Of a DNA stretch of 64,000 nucleotides, positions 1 to 8,873 are shown piece by piece. Origin of the DNA: an uncultured Lachnospiraceae bacterium (GTDB lineage Bacteria > Bacillota > Clostridia > Lachnospirales > Lachnospiraceae); contig CANQTL010000009.1 in assembly GCA_947626775.1 (NCBI GenBank), positions 1 through 64,000 on the forward strand, in the 5' to 3' direction. The notes below the pieces were generated by a model that saw nothing but the letters and a program-made list of their open reading frames with translations, ran no database searches and was not told the DNA's origin. The first letter of the stretch is position 1. Every line of letters starts with the position of its first letter. Both the position numbers and the translations under genes were made by a program.

Positions 1-287
1 CAACTGAATAACTGCCAGATATTGGATTTTCAAGGTGCATAGCTAAATTCTATGTGCGAAGTTTGAGTAATATATTTTTTTCGCCTTTCCTACCCCGAAT
101 CACTCTTTTTTCCTCCCGCGCCATGTCCTGAACGTCCGGTTTTTTGTCACGAAAAGCTGGAAAATTTTTATTTTTACTCCTAATTTTTTCAAAGATGTGG
201 TACGATATAATAAATAGATGTGGGGAGTCATCCCCTATTCCGCAACCGCAAATTTATAACTATAACACATTCCAAGGAGGGATACCA
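1..287. other. Left-edge non-coding stretch
   Basis: No convincing gene is seen here. A TATAAT at 206-211 lies about 80 bases before the first gene and is the best -10 candidate, but its -35 partner is poor. A short imperfect inverted repeat (GCATAG...CTATGTGC) sits near 37-57. The first 40 bases loosely resemble an rRNA spacer, but the match is too short to call. Confidence 0.4.
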
Positions 288-902
288 ATGAGCGTAAACG
301 GAATTACAGGTGCTACGAATACTTATGACGCTTACCAGACAAGTCAGGCTGCCAGCACAAAGGCCGCCCAGGAGAACACTTCCGGAAAGACTTCCGAGGA
401 GAAGGACGAGGCCGGCGTTGTCTATGAGGCATCCAAAAACAGCGCTTCGTCTGCGAAGACTTACACCCAGAATACCGACCTGGTGAATAAGCTGAAGGCG
501 GATGCAGAGGCTCACACGAGACAGCTGCAGAGCATCGTTGAACAGCTGATGACCAAGCAGGGACAGACCTACAATACTGCTAACGGTATCTGGTCATTCC
601 TCGCAAGCGGCGACTTCACCGTGGACGCCGCTACGAAGGCACAGGCGGAAAAGGACGTCTCGGAAGACGGCTACTGGGGCGTAAAACAGACATCCGACAG
701 AATCATTGACTTCGCGACCGCGCTGACAGGCGGCGACCCCGATAAGATCGAGGAGATGCGCGAGGCGTTCAAGAAGGGTTACAAGCAGGCGGAGAAGACG
801 TGGGGCGGCGAGCTTCCGGATATCTCCAAACGGACCTATGATGCTGTGATGGAAAAGTTTGACAAGATGGCGGAGGACGCCGGTCTCACAACGTCAAACT
901 GA
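288..902 (+). CDS. Conserved hypothetical protein, 204 aa
   Basis: The family is not one I can name functionally. The start at 288 is chosen over an upstream in-frame start at 144 because a strong AAGGAGGG ribosome binding site ends 7 bases before the ATG and the upstream extension reads like non-coding sequence. The protein is soluble, with no signal peptide or membrane segment. The first 75 residues are low-complexity and rich in Ala, Ser, Thr, Gln and Glu. The rest is predicted mostly helical and highly charged, ending in a Lys/Glu-rich segment (around GGDPDKIEEMREAFKKGY). Similar small proteins are common in Lachnospiraceae (recollection, not searched). It is monocistronic, followed by a bidirectional terminator. 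Confidence 0.75.
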   Translation: MSVNGITGATNTYDAYQTSQAASTKAAQENTSGKTSEEKDEAGVVYEASKNSASSAKTYTQNTDLVNKLKADAEAHTRQLQSIVEQLMTKQGQTYNTANGIWSFLASGDFTVDAATKAQAEKDVSEDGYWGVKQTSDRIIDFATALTGGDPDKIEEMREAFKKGYKQAEKTWGGELPDISKRTYDAVMEKFDKMAEDAGLTTSN

Positions 903-937
903 TCTGTATTATCATATTCATCCTTAACTATTTAAAA

Positions 938-963
938 GAAGTCAGGTCTTACGGCCTGACTTC
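938..963. terminator. Bidirectional rho-independent terminator
   Basis: A perfect 9-bp stem (GAAGTCAGG / CCTGACTTC) has an 8-base loop. It is flanked by TTTAAAA on the left and CTTT on the right, so it can end both the rightward gene at 288-902 and the leftward gene at 990-2591. The U-rich tail is better on the minus strand. Confidence 0.8.
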
Positions 964-989
964 CTTTATGTTTCACCCGCTGTCCGGCG

Positions 990-2591
990 CTACAGCGCGT
1001 CGATCACGCCCTGCACTCCGCGCTCCTCATAAATCTTCTTATAATAGGCTACCTCGTCGCGGATCACCTCGTCGATCATCCGCATGCCGAGAAGTTCCAC
1101 CGGAGCCCTGTCGTCCGTCATGATATGACTTCCCGGCTCATAGACGGTCAGATTGCCGGACACCGCGGCCATCAGCGCCGCAAGATCCCCGTCGGCAAGC
1201 CGCGTCCTGTGCGTCTCCAGATTTTCAAGCAGCCCCGGATCGTCGGAAGCGAAGAGTTCTCTGTTGGTAGAACCCGCCACGTCCACGGTATACACCTCCC
1301 CGAACACGCTGCATATGGTATCCGCAAGATACCGGTTGATGCTGTCTTCACCGCCTCCGCGCATGTTCATATTGACCACCATCACGCCGCCCTCATTCAA
1401 ATGCTCCCTGACCAGCGTGAAGAATTCCACCGAGGACATCTGAAAGGGAATCGTGATATCCTGGTAGGCGTCCACCATGATGACGTCGTACTTCTCTTCG
1501 ACGGCATTCAGATAGGCTCTGCCGTCATAAGTCGTCACCGTCACATCCTCCGGCAGCGCAAAGTACCTGTGCGCAAGAGATGTGATCTTTTCGTCAATCT
1601 CCACGCCCTCTATCGCCATGTCGCCATAGTAGCCGCGGCACTGGTGCGCGTAAGTGCCTGTCCCCATACCGAGGATCAGTACGCTGCACTCCTCCGGCCT
1701 GTCGCGTTCCGTCATCAGCGGCGCCGCCATCGCATAATCATAGTACATACCCGTCAGACCGTCCTCCTTCATCAGGATCGACTGCACGCCGAAGAGCACA
1801 TTGGTCGACAAGATAACGCTTCTCTCAGTTTCTTTTACCTGCAGATAGTTGTAAATGGATTCTCCCTCGTAAGTCAGATCCTTCTCCCAGAAAGCAAAAC
1901 TGTCCGACCAGCCGAGCAGACAACACAGAACAAACAGCGCCGCGGCAGCCGCGCCCTTCACAGCGCCTCTCCTGCCGCTCACAAAATAGAGCAGCGAAAG
2001 AAGCAGCAGAATCCCCGCAAAGATCAGGAATGTAACGGAAGTTCCCACCGCCGGTATGGAGAGAAAAGTCGGAACGAAGGTGCCAATGATGCTGCCGACC
2101 GTGTTGAAAGCGCCCAGCGTCCCCACAACCTTGCCGCTGTCCTCCAGACTGTCCACGGAATACTTCGCCAGCGACGGCGTCACCGTCCCCAGCAGGAAAA
2201 GCGGGAATACAAAGATGACGATACATGCCGCAAACGCCGCCCAGATCAGGAAATTGGTGCTGACCGTGAAAATCAGCAGCGCGGAAATACCCAGAATGAT
2301 ATATTTGCCGGCCACGGGAATCGCCGCGATCCAGACGGCCGCCGTCAGAATCCTGCCGTAAAGCCTGTCCGGATCCGGATCTGCGTCCGCGCTTCTGCCG
2401 CCATAGATATTCCCCAGCGCCATAGCGATCATAATCGTCCCTATGATGATCGTCCAGACAATCTGCGAGGAACTGAAATAAGGCGCCAGAAGTCTGCTGG
2501 CGCCCAGTTCCACGGCCATCACCGACATACCCGCGAAAAACTCCGTCAGGTACAGAAATATTCTATTTTTTAAGATCGGTATCTCTCTCAT
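990..2591 (-). CDS. Membrane-anchored spermidine-synthase-like protein (533 aa)
   Basis: A transporter-like membrane domain (roughly residues 10-240, about seven hydrophobic segments starting FLYLTEFFAGMSVMAVELG) is fused to a cytosolic aminopropyltransferase/methyltransferase-like domain. The nucleotide-cofactor loop LILGMGTGTYAHQC is near residue 305, followed by the acidic ribose-binding segment VEIDEKI, then YDGRAYL and VDAYQD, as in spermidine synthases. Fused proteins of this kind are known, but their substrate is mostly untested. The start at 2591 is preferred because a TATACT -10-like element lies between it and the alternative ATG at 2645. No other polyamine gene is nearby, so a true spermidine synthase role is unproven. 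Confidence 0.8.
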   Translation of the reverse strand: MREIPILKNRIFLYLTEFFAGMSVMAVELGASRLLAPYFSSSQIVWTIIIGTIMIAMALGNIYGGRSADADPDPDRLYGRILTAAVWIAAIPVAGKYIILGISALLIFTVSTNFLIWAAFAACIVIFVFPLFLLGTVTPSLAKYSVDSLEDSGKVVGTLGAFNTVGSIIGTFVPTFLSIPAVGTSVTFLIFAGILLLLSLLYFVSGRRGAVKGAAAAALFVLCCLLGWSDSFAFWEKDLTYEGESIYNYLQVKETERSVILSTNVLFGVQSILMKEDGLTGMYYDYAMAAPLMTERDRPEECSVLILGMGTGTYAHQCRGYYGDMAIEGVEIDEKITSLAHRYFALPEDVTVTTYDGRAYLNAVEEKYDVIMVDAYQDITIPFQMSSVEFFTLVREHLNEGGVMVVNMNMRGGGEDSINRYLADTICSVFGEVYTVDVAGSTNRELFASDDPGLLENLETHRTRLADGDLAALMAAVSGNLTVYEPGSHIMTDDRAPVELLGMRMIDEVIRDEVAYYKKIYEERGVQGVIDAL

Positions 2592-2673
2592 GATCAGTTT
2601 CCCCGCCGTACTTTCCGCCCACACAGGGACGTATCCTGCAACCATAGTACAGTATATAGGAAAATCTTCCGTT

Positions 2674-4230
2674 TTACAAGCTCCCCTTCACCACCAGTAT
2701 CTTATCTCCCTCCTTGATCTCTTCGGAGACAAGTTCATTCACTTCTTTGAGCTGCGCGATCGGTACATAGTAACGCTTACCGATATCCCACAAAGTATCT
2801 CCCTGCGCTGCGATACAGATCACCATACCCGGCAGGCTGTTCAGCTTGTTCGGATCCAGCTCCCCCACCTTGATATCTGTGATCAGCTCGCTCTTCTGTA
2901 CCGCAAAGACAATCACCCTGAACTGAAGAGCCGCCTTCACGTCCAGTTCCTCGCCGTCCAGCATCGTCACTGTCAGCTGTTCGATACTGCAGTGCAGTTT
3001 ATAGATACTGGTCGCCGTGATATTCTCCGCCTCAATCACATACCGGAAGGGGATCTCGTTTCTCGTGGAATAGAGTGATTTCGCGCCGCTGCCGCACAGG
3101 TAGAGCGTCGTCACGGTCAGCGTCCCCGTAACGGCGATTCCGTTCTCCACCACCGTCTGTTCGTCGATCCGGACCTCTCCCTCCGAATGGATCAGCTGAT
3201 ACATCGGCATCTCCGGATTCTGGATTTTTGCGTGCTCCGCGATCTTGCACTTGCCGCTTCCGTTCATCAGCAGACTCTTGAGCTGAACCTGGGCGGTAAG
3301 CGCCTCGATCTCCTTGTGTACGCCGTACAGATCCGACAGCACTTCCAGTTCTTCTTCATCGTACAGATGAATGTCCAGATCGAGCACCGGCTCGACGCAG
3401 AACACCCTCTCCTCGCCGTCAAAATCCTGGCGCACCTCCACATTGCACTGTCCAAGGCTGTATGAGATATCGGGAATCATATTCTCCCTGCATCCATGGC
3501 ACTCGATGATGCCGCTAAACGGCACGGTATTCTCATACCAGAGCGTCCTGTCGCTGTCGCCCTCTCCCTCATAGAGGAAAAAGGCCTTCATCTCGCCCTG
3601 TACGGAAATCTTCTCCTCGAGAGCCTTAAACTCCACGTGGTCAAAGGCAATGTGGTTCCATATCGTCCGAAACACGTTCGGCAGATTTCCGGACAGTTCC
3701 ATCTCTTCCTTGAGCCGAAAGATATCTTTCTTCTGCAGAACGAGCTGCACGACCGGATAGGTCTGCTTCCTGTACTCCACCGGCTCGTCGTGGACGAGAT
3801 CCACCGCCGCATCCTGCTCGATATGCTCCTCCATCTCCAAGGTAAAGGAAACCACCGACTGGACGCTGATTTTCCTGGAATTGATCAGTCCTGCCGTCAG
3901 ATCCTCTATCGCACAGTCAGCCAGTATGATATCGCCGTTTCCCACACCGTCCATGTTGATCTTCTCCTCATAGGGAATGACCGTCTCCATGCTGGCGCAG
4001 GCGCCCTCCGTATCCGTCAGGTAGAGAAGGGATACCACAAGACGGCCCCGAAGATTCACCGCGTTCTCTCCGGCGCGTATCTCCTCCATAATGATCTCGC
4101 CCTTGCTGTTCAGCAGATGAACGGCATCGGGTTTGTTATCTGAAATATTGACATCCTCTTCCAATACAATCTGTGTACCGGCCCTGCTGCCGACCCGATC
4201 CATATGTATCTTCTTCTTTACCAGTTCCAC
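2674..4230 (-). CDS. SPOCS (DUF3794) and LysM domain protein, SipL-like
   Basis: The 518-residue protein contains repeated SPOCS/DUF3794 domains over roughly residues 1-440 and one LysM domain at about 468-515 (GDTLWDIGKRYYV). This is the layout of SipL, which in Clostridioides difficile binds SpoIVA and is needed to build the spore coat around the forespore. Translation most likely begins at a GTG at 4230, seven bases after GGAGG. A good sigma-E promoter lies just upstream, consistent with mother-cell expression. There is no signal peptide or membrane segment. It is transcribed alone, divergently from the membrane protein at 4443. The domain call is firm; equivalence with SipL is an inference. 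Confidence 0.88.
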   Translation of the reverse strand: MELVKKKIHMDRVGSRAGTQIVLEEDVNISDNKPDAVHLLNSKGEIIMEEIRAGENAVNLRGRLVVSLLYLTDTEGACASMETVIPYEEKINMDGVGNGDIILADCAIEDLTAGLINSRKISVQSVVSFTLEMEEHIEQDAAVDLVHDEPVEYRKQTYPVVQLVLQKKDIFRLKEEMELSGNLPNVFRTIWNHIAFDHVEFKALEEKISVQGEMKAFFLYEGEGDSDRTLWYENTVPFSGIIECHGCRENMIPDISYSLGQCNVEVRQDFDGEERVFCVEPVLDLDIHLYDEEELEVLSDLYGVHKEIEALTAQVQLKSLLMNGSGKCKIAEHAKIQNPEMPMYQLIHSEGEVRIDEQTVVENGIAVTGTLTVTTLYLCGSGAKSLYSTRNEIPFRYVIEAENITATSIYKLHCSIEQLTVTMLDGEELDVKAALQFRVIVFAVQKSELITDIKVGELDPNKLNSLPGMVICIAAQGDTLWDIGKRYYVPIAQLKEVNELVSEEIKEGDKILVVKGSL

Positions 4231-4260
4231 AAAATAACCTCCGTGCGTATCCTTAGTATA

Positions 4261-4289
4261 AAGGTATGCCGCGCGGAGGCTGAATATGC
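4261..4289 (-). promoter_or_regulatory. Sigma-E-type promoter of the SPOCS/LysM gene
   Basis: On the minus strand GCATATT (-35) and CATACCTT (-10) are separated by exactly 14 bases, against the sigma-E consensus of about KMATATT-N14-CATACANT. The -10 element is about 30 bases upstream of the GTG start. Confidence 0.7.
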
Positions 4290-4299
4290 GTTTTATTTT

Positions 4300-4337
4300 A
4301 CTCCGTGGCCGCGCCGATCAGCTCCGTCACGTTCTCC
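4300..4337. repeat. Distal copy of a 38-bp repeat of the pyrD 3' end
   Basis: These 38 bases match 5724-5761, the last codons of pyrD, in direct orientation at 37 of 38 positions. Read on the minus strand the copy would encode ENVTELIGAATE and then a TAA stop. The rest of pyrD is absent. The two copies bracket the single membrane-protein gene at 4443-5711. Confidence 0.9.
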
Positions 4338-4442
4338 GGCCTGTATACTGCGCCGCCGATTTATCCTTGAAGAATCCCTGTCCCTATGCTACACTGATAT
4401 CGTTGGTCATGCAGAGGATATCTCTGTCCGGAAGGAGTCGCG

Positions 4443-5711
4443 ATGAAAAATATCGTCCGAACATTCATCTGTGAAATCGTCATCATTGCAGCATGCTCAT
4501 TCATAGGGATCGCCGCGCTGTCCCTCTCTTACGTTTCCGTTTCGCCGGACGAGATACGCGACCACGTCTATGAGTCCGCCATCGAACTGGAACATCTCGG
4601 TCTCGGCGCGCACATATGGGAAGACGTAGAGGAGACCATGCTGGATATTTTTACGGACGGCCTGCTGATCAACGTTACTTACACCTGTGTATCGGACGGA
4701 CTGAGCGATATTCTGCTCGGCACGCACATGACCGTGAACAACACCAATCCCATGAATTCGTTATACGAAGCGGTCGTTCTGGCCAACGACAGCTACGTGA
4801 CGGAAACCTATGGAAGATACTGGCACGGCTATCAGGTCGTTCTGCGCCCTCTCCTGCGCTTTTATACTTATTCCGACATTCTGCAGATCAACATGATCGT
4901 CCAGTTGATACTTGTCTTTACCCTTCTATATATTTTATCCAGATCTTCCAGCCGGCAGATGATCCTTCCCTTTTGCGGCATGTACATTTTTCTGTCGCCG
5001 GTCAGCCTTTTCAGCTCTCTGCAGTATTCCCCGTGTTTCTACATCGCAGTGCTCTCTCTGATCGCGCTTTTTATGCCGAAACTGCAAGGATACTGGAACG
5101 ATACCCGCAGGAATTACCTGTTCCTCCTCGCGGGAATCGCAACGGCGTATTTCGACCTCCTGACATATCCCTTTATCACGCTCGGCGTCCCGCTGAGCGC
5201 TTACCTTGGGACAATCGCTCCCAGGACTCCGTTTTCCCGCACATGCAAAAACACCGTCTGTTACTCCGCGTCATGGTGCGCTGGCTACGCTGGCATGTGG
5301 GCTTCCAAATGGATCATCGCATCCGTGCTGACCGACGAGAATATCCTGCTGGACGCGTTTGAGGAAATCAAATACCGCAGCGGTTATTTCGGCGAAAAAC
5401 ATTCTTATCTGGAGACACTGCAGCTGAATCTGAACGTCTGCAATAAAAAGGTTCTCCTCGCCGCACTGCTCTGTCTGGTAATCTGCATGGCAATCTGCGG
5501 AATCAGGCGGCGGATTGCCATAGACAAGTTTTCTCTTTCCCGCATTGCCATGCTTTTCTTTGTATCGGCCTATCCCTTCATCTGGTACGCCTTCACCAAG
5601 GAACACTCCAGCTGCCATTCCTACTTTACATGGCATGAATTGGCGATCAGCGTGTTCGGCATACTGACAATCGGTTCTCTCATGATCCGAAGAGACGAAG
5701 GACAGTCATAA
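4443..5711 (+). CDS. Polytopic membrane protein of unknown function, 422 aa
   Basis: I do not recognise a named family. There is one N-terminal membrane segment (about 5-30), an extracytoplasmic-looking region to about residue 145, then roughly seven further hydrophobic segments. The C-terminal part contains FTKEHSSCHSYFTWHELAIS, similar to the NHSYIH-FTYR type of motif in GT-C-like membrane glycosyltransferases, so a lipid-linked sugar transferase is possible but unproven. The ATG follows GGAAGGAGTCGCG. The gene converges with pyrD, 10 bases apart, and lies between two direct copies of the pyrD 3' end, which suggests it arrived as an insertion. Confidence 0.8.
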   Translation: MKNIVRTFICEIVIIAACSFIGIAALSLSYVSVSPDEIRDHVYESAIELEHLGLGAHIWEDVEETMLDIFTDGLLINVTYTCVSDGLSDILLGTHMTVNNTNPMNSLYEAVVLANDSYVTETYGRYWHGYQVVLRPLLRFYTYSDILQINMIVQLILVFTLLYILSRSSSRQMILPFCGMYIFLSPVSLFSSLQYSPCFYIAVLSLIALFMPKLQGYWNDTRRNYLFLLAGIATAYFDLLTYPFITLGVPLSAYLGTIAPRTPFSRTCKNTVCYSASWCAGYAGMWASKWIIASVLTDENILLDAFEEIKYRSGYFGEKHSYLETLQLNLNVCNKKVLLAALLCLVICMAICGIRRRIAIDKFSLSRIAMLFFVSAYPFIWYAFTKEHSSCHSYFTWHELAISVFGILTIGSLMIRRDEGQS

Positions 5712-5721
5712 AATCTCCGAC

Positions 5722-6627
5722 TCACTCCGTGACCGCGCCGATCAGCTCCGTCACGTTCTCCACATGAAAACGCCTCATATAGTCTTCGATCCCCTCGACC
5801 ACTTTCACCGTCGTATACGGATCGACGAAGTTCATGGCGCCCACTGCGACCGCGCTGGCGCCGGCCAGCAGAAATTCCACCGCATCCTCTCCGTCCGCGA
5901 TGCCTCCCATACCGATAACCGGAATCTTCACAGCATGGGACGCCTGATAGACCATACGGACGGCCACCGGCTTGACGGCAGGGCCGGACAGTCCGCCCGT
6001 CTTGTTGGCCAGCACAAATTTCCGCTTGTTGACGTCAATCTTCATTCCCGTGATCGTGTTGATCATCGAGAGCGCATCGGCTCCCGCGGCCTCCGCCGCC
6101 CGCGCCATCTCCGTGATATCCGTCACGTTGGGACTCAGTTTCATGATGACCGGCTGTTTCGCTTTTTTCCTGATCTGCGAAGTGATGTCATAGAGACAAT
6201 CCGCTTTCTGCCCAAAAGCGATTGCGCCCTCCTTCACGTTGGGACAGGACACGTTGATCTCCAGCATGTCCACCGGCTCATGGCCGAGGCGCTCCACCAC
6301 CTCCAGATAATCCTCCACCGTCCTGCCGCAGACATTGACAATGATCTTCGTGTCGTACTGCTTCAGAAAAGGAATATCCCGCTCGACAAAAACATCAATG
6401 CCGGGATTCTGCAGGCCGATGGCATTCAGCATCCCGCCGTATACTTCCGCTACGCGGGGCGTGGGATTGCCGGGCCACGGCACGTTCGCCACGCCTTTCG
6501 TCACCACCGCTCCCAGGCGGTTTAAGTCCACAAAGTCACTGTATTCCATACCGGAACCGAAAGTTCCGGACGCCGTCATAACGGGATTTTTAAATGTCAC
6601 ACCCGCAATCGTCACTTCCGTATTCAT
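5722..6627 (-). CDS. pyrD: Dihydroorotate dehydrogenase B, catalytic subunit
   Basis: This 301-residue FMN enzyme oxidises dihydroorotate to orotate in pyrimidine synthesis. It is the class 1B type that works with PyrK and reduces NAD+. Visible motifs are the N-terminal GVTFKNPVMTASGTFG, the active-site cysteine loop NVSCPNVKEG (Cys as catalytic base, typical of class 1), and the phosphate-binding end IPVIGMGGI and GASAVAVGAMNF. Its start overlaps the pyrK stop (TGATG), which implies translational coupling. It is the last gene of the pyrC-pyrK-pyrD operon. Its 3' end (5724-5761) is duplicated at 4300-4337. Confidence 0.97.
   Translation of the reverse strand: MNTEVTIAGVTFKNPVMTASGTFGSGMEYSDFVDLNRLGAVVTKGVANVPWPGNPTPRVAEVYGGMLNAIGLQNPGIDVFVERDIPFLKQYDTKIIVNVCGRTVEDYLEVVERLGHEPVDMLEINVSCPNVKEGAIAFGQKADCLYDITSQIRKKAKQPVIMKLSPNVTDITEMARAAEAAGADALSMINTITGMKIDVNKRKFVLANKTGGLSGPAVKPVAVRMVYQASHAVKIPVIGMGGIADGEDAVEFLLAGASAVAVGAMNFVDPYTTVKVVEGIEDYMRRFHVENVTELIGAVTE
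5724..5761. repeat. Proximal copy of the 38-bp repeat (pyrD 3' end)
   Basis: This is the C-terminal coding end of pyrD, including its TGA stop, and is the partner of the repeat at 4300-4337. One mismatch separates the copies. Confidence 0.9.
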
Positions 6628-7415
6628 CAGATGTTTACCTCCCCTGCCTCAAATACCGGCCCGTCCGTACAGATGCGGGCGTTGTGCACATGGGAGTGGC
6701 TGTCGACGTCCTTCGTCGCGCAGACGCAGCCGAGGCAGGCCCCCACACCGCAGGCCATCCGCTCTTCCAGAGAAATGTAAGCCTCCATGCCCTGTGCCGC
6801 GGCATACTCTTTGACCGCCCTTAACATCGGCATTGGCCCGCAGGCCATAATGACGTCCGCGGTCAGTTCGTTGACCCGGATGATATCCATCACATTGCCC
6901 CGCACGCCCACACTGCCGTCCTCTGTCGCAATATACACCTGACCGTAACGCCCCAGGTCCTCGTGCAGAAAGAGATTCTGGTCCCGATACCCCAACAGAA
7001 TCTGCTTCTGTGCATCCAGCTCTTTCGCAAGCTGCAGCATAGGCGGGATCCCGATACCGCCTCCCATGAGAAAAACCCGCTTCCCCGCGGCCCGTTCCGT
7101 CGGGAACCCGTTGCCGAGTACGCCCAGCACATCCACTGTGTCATGCGCCCGATAGGAGGAAAACTCCGCCGTCCCTCTGCCCGCAACGCGGTACACGAGC
7201 CGCAGCCTGTACGCCTCTGCGTCCGTCTCACAGATACTGATCGGTCTGGGCAGCAGCGTCGCCGCATTGTGCGGATAAACCGCCACAAACTGTCCCGCAT
7301 GCGCGTCCCGCGCAAGCTCCGTCTCGATCCACAGATCATAGATCTGCTCCGCGATCCGCTCCTGCGAGACGACCGCTGCCGTCACCTTTTTCCTGGGAAT
7401 TGTCTGTATGTCCAT
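6627..7415 (-). CDS. pyrK: Dihydroorotate dehydrogenase B, electron-transfer subunit
   Basis: This 262-residue iron-sulfur flavoprotein passes electrons from PyrD to NAD+. It shows the FAD-binding motif LLPRPISICE, the NAD-binding GGGIGIPPMLQLAKEL, and a C-terminal 2Fe-2S cysteine cluster beginning ACGVGACLGCVC and closing with ARICTDGPVF. The ATG at 7415 is chosen because AAGGAAAGG lies about 8 bases upstream; the in-frame extension to 7469 is basic and unlike the family. The gene lies between pyrC and pyrD in one operon. Confidence 0.95.
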   Translation of the reverse strand: MDIQTIPRKKVTAAVVSQERIAEQIYDLWIETELARDAHAGQFVAVYPHNAATLLPRPISICETDAEAYRLRLVYRVAGRGTAEFSSYRAHDTVDVLGVLGNGFPTERAAGKRVFLMGGGIGIPPMLQLAKELDAQKQILLGYRDQNLFLHEDLGRYGQVYIATEDGSVGVRGNVMDIIRVNELTADVIMACGPMPMLRAVKEYAAAQGMEAYISLEERMACGVGACLGCVCATKDVDSHSHVHNARICTDGPVFEAGEVNI

Positions 7416-7481
7416 GCTGGTCGTTCCTTTCCTTCTCTTCCTTCGTCTGCAGCCCGCCGGCTGCGCCACCGGCCATGACGG

Positions 7482-8759
7482 CTACTCGTGCGCATTCCTC
7501 TCATACGCGATCCTGCCGCCGCAGATCGTATAGCTGACCACGCCCGGCAGCGTCTCGCCCGTGAAAGGCGAATTGGAAGCCTTCGACACGAACTTTTCCG
7601 CCGTCCACATTTCGTTCGGATCGAAGACCACCAAATCGGCGGGACCACCCTCCGCCAGGTATCCCGCGTCCAGCCGGTAGAGCTTCGCCGGTGCGAGACT
7701 CATCTTCTCCATCAGTTCCATCATCGTCAGATATCCCTTGTCCACCAGTTCCCGTATGCCGAGAGACAGGGACGTCTCCAGCCCGATGATGCCGCTGGGC
7801 GCTTCCGTGAGCGGCCTCGCCTTCTCCTCAGCGCTGTGAGGAGCATGGTCCGTGGCGATCATATCGATCGTGCCGTCCTGCAGGCCCTCGATGATGGCCA
7901 GTCGATCCGTCTCCTCCCTGAGCGGCGGGTTCATCTTGGCCAGCGTGCCATGCGCGATCACAGCCTCCTCCGTCAGGGTGAAGTGATGGGGCGTCGCTTC
8001 CGCGTAGATATGCTGGCTCTTCCGCTTCGCCTGCCGCACCAGCTCCACTGCCTCCCTGGTGCTGATGTGCTGGATGGAGAGATCCGCTTCCTCTTCGATG
8101 GCGATCCGCAGATCCCGCTCCACCATGGAAATTTCCGCCTCCCTGGGCGATCCGCCAATCCCGAAATGCAGCGCGGCTCTGCCCGCGTTGACGCCGTTAT
8201 TTTTGATCAGCGCGGGATTCTCCTCATGCAGGCTGACAGGTCTATGACAGGCGGCGGCTCTTTTTAACGCCTCCCGCAGCAGTTTCTCATCCGTCAGCGG
8301 AATTCCGTCATCGGTAAAGCCTACCGCCCCCTGTGCGCTCAGCTCCTCCATATCCGTCAGTTCCCTGCCGCCCATTCCCTTCGTCACATTCGCGCAGGAA
8401 TAGACTCGAATCCCCGTCTCCGCTCCCCTGCCTATGACATAGCGAAGCGTCTCTGCATTGTCCACGGGCGGCTTCGTGTTGGCCATCAGCACCACCGAGG
8501 TAAAACCGCCTCTGGCCGCGGCTTTTGCGCCCGTATAGATATCCTCCTTGTAGGTGAGTCCCGGATCCCTGAAATGTACATGCACGTCCACGAGACCCGG
8601 CGCGGCAGTCCGTCCGCGCAGATCAATCACATTCTCTGCATACGGCGCGCTTTCCCCGCACGGAGCGATCCGCGCGATCCTGTTCCCTTCTATAAGAATG
8701 TCTCTGTACCCTTCCATTCCTGACCGCGGATCGATCAGATAACCGTTCTTCAATAACAT
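7482..8759 (-). CDS. pyrC: Dihydroorotase
   Basis: The 425-residue zinc amidohydrolase cyclises carbamoyl aspartate to dihydroorotate. The metal-binding VDVHVHFRDPG is near residue 60, the FTDDG segment typical of this class near 150, and the catalytic ATDHAPH near residue 305. Start at 8759 (MLLKNGYLIDPRSG) follows AGAGGA; the longer frame to 8801 runs into the leader. It is the first gene of a pyrC-pyrK-pyrD operon, with a sigma-A promoter upstream. A small hairpin (8778-8793) is in the leader, but no clear PyrR site was identified. Confidence 0.96.
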   Translation of the reverse strand: MLLKNGYLIDPRSGMEGYRDILIEGNRIARIAPCGESAPYAENVIDLRGRTAAPGLVDVHVHFRDPGLTYKEDIYTGAKAAARGGFTSVVLMANTKPPVDNAETLRYVIGRGAETGIRVYSCANVTKGMGGRELTDMEELSAQGAVGFTDDGIPLTDEKLLREALKRAAACHRPVSLHEENPALIKNNGVNAGRAALHFGIGGSPREAEISMVERDLRIAIEEEADLSIQHISTREAVELVRQAKRKSQHIYAEATPHHFTLTEEAVIAHGTLAKMNPPLREETDRLAIIEGLQDGTIDMIATDHAPHSAEEKARPLTEAPSGIIGLETSLSLGIRELVDKGYLTMMELMEKMSLAPAKLYRLDAGYLAEGGPADLVVFDPNEMWTAEKFVSKASNSPFTGETLPGVVSYTICGGRIAYERNAHE

Positions 8760-8812
8760 GTCTTTGCCATCCTCTGTCCCTGTGGCGCCAGGGCCCGCCA
8801 AACACCATATTT

Positions 8813-8841
8813 ATCATATCATAAATACCGCCCCGCGCCAA
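8813..8841 (-). promoter_or_regulatory. Sigma-A promoter of the pyr operon
   Basis: On the minus strand TTGGCG and TATGAT are separated by 17 bases, about 55 bases before the pyrC start. Confidence 0.65.
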
Positions 8842-8873
8842 TTCTTTTGTCAGCCGACGCCCAGGCGCTTATG

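Noticed and set aside
1-60. rRNA spacer-like string near the left edge (CAACTGAATAACTG and TTTTCAAGGTGC)
   Set aside because: Resembles sequences found near rRNA genes, but is too short and no rRNA is present to support it.
8778-8793. PyrR attenuator in the pyr leader
   Set aside because: A small CCCTG/CAGGG hairpin exists but there is no terminator/antiterminator pair and no PyrR-binding consensus.
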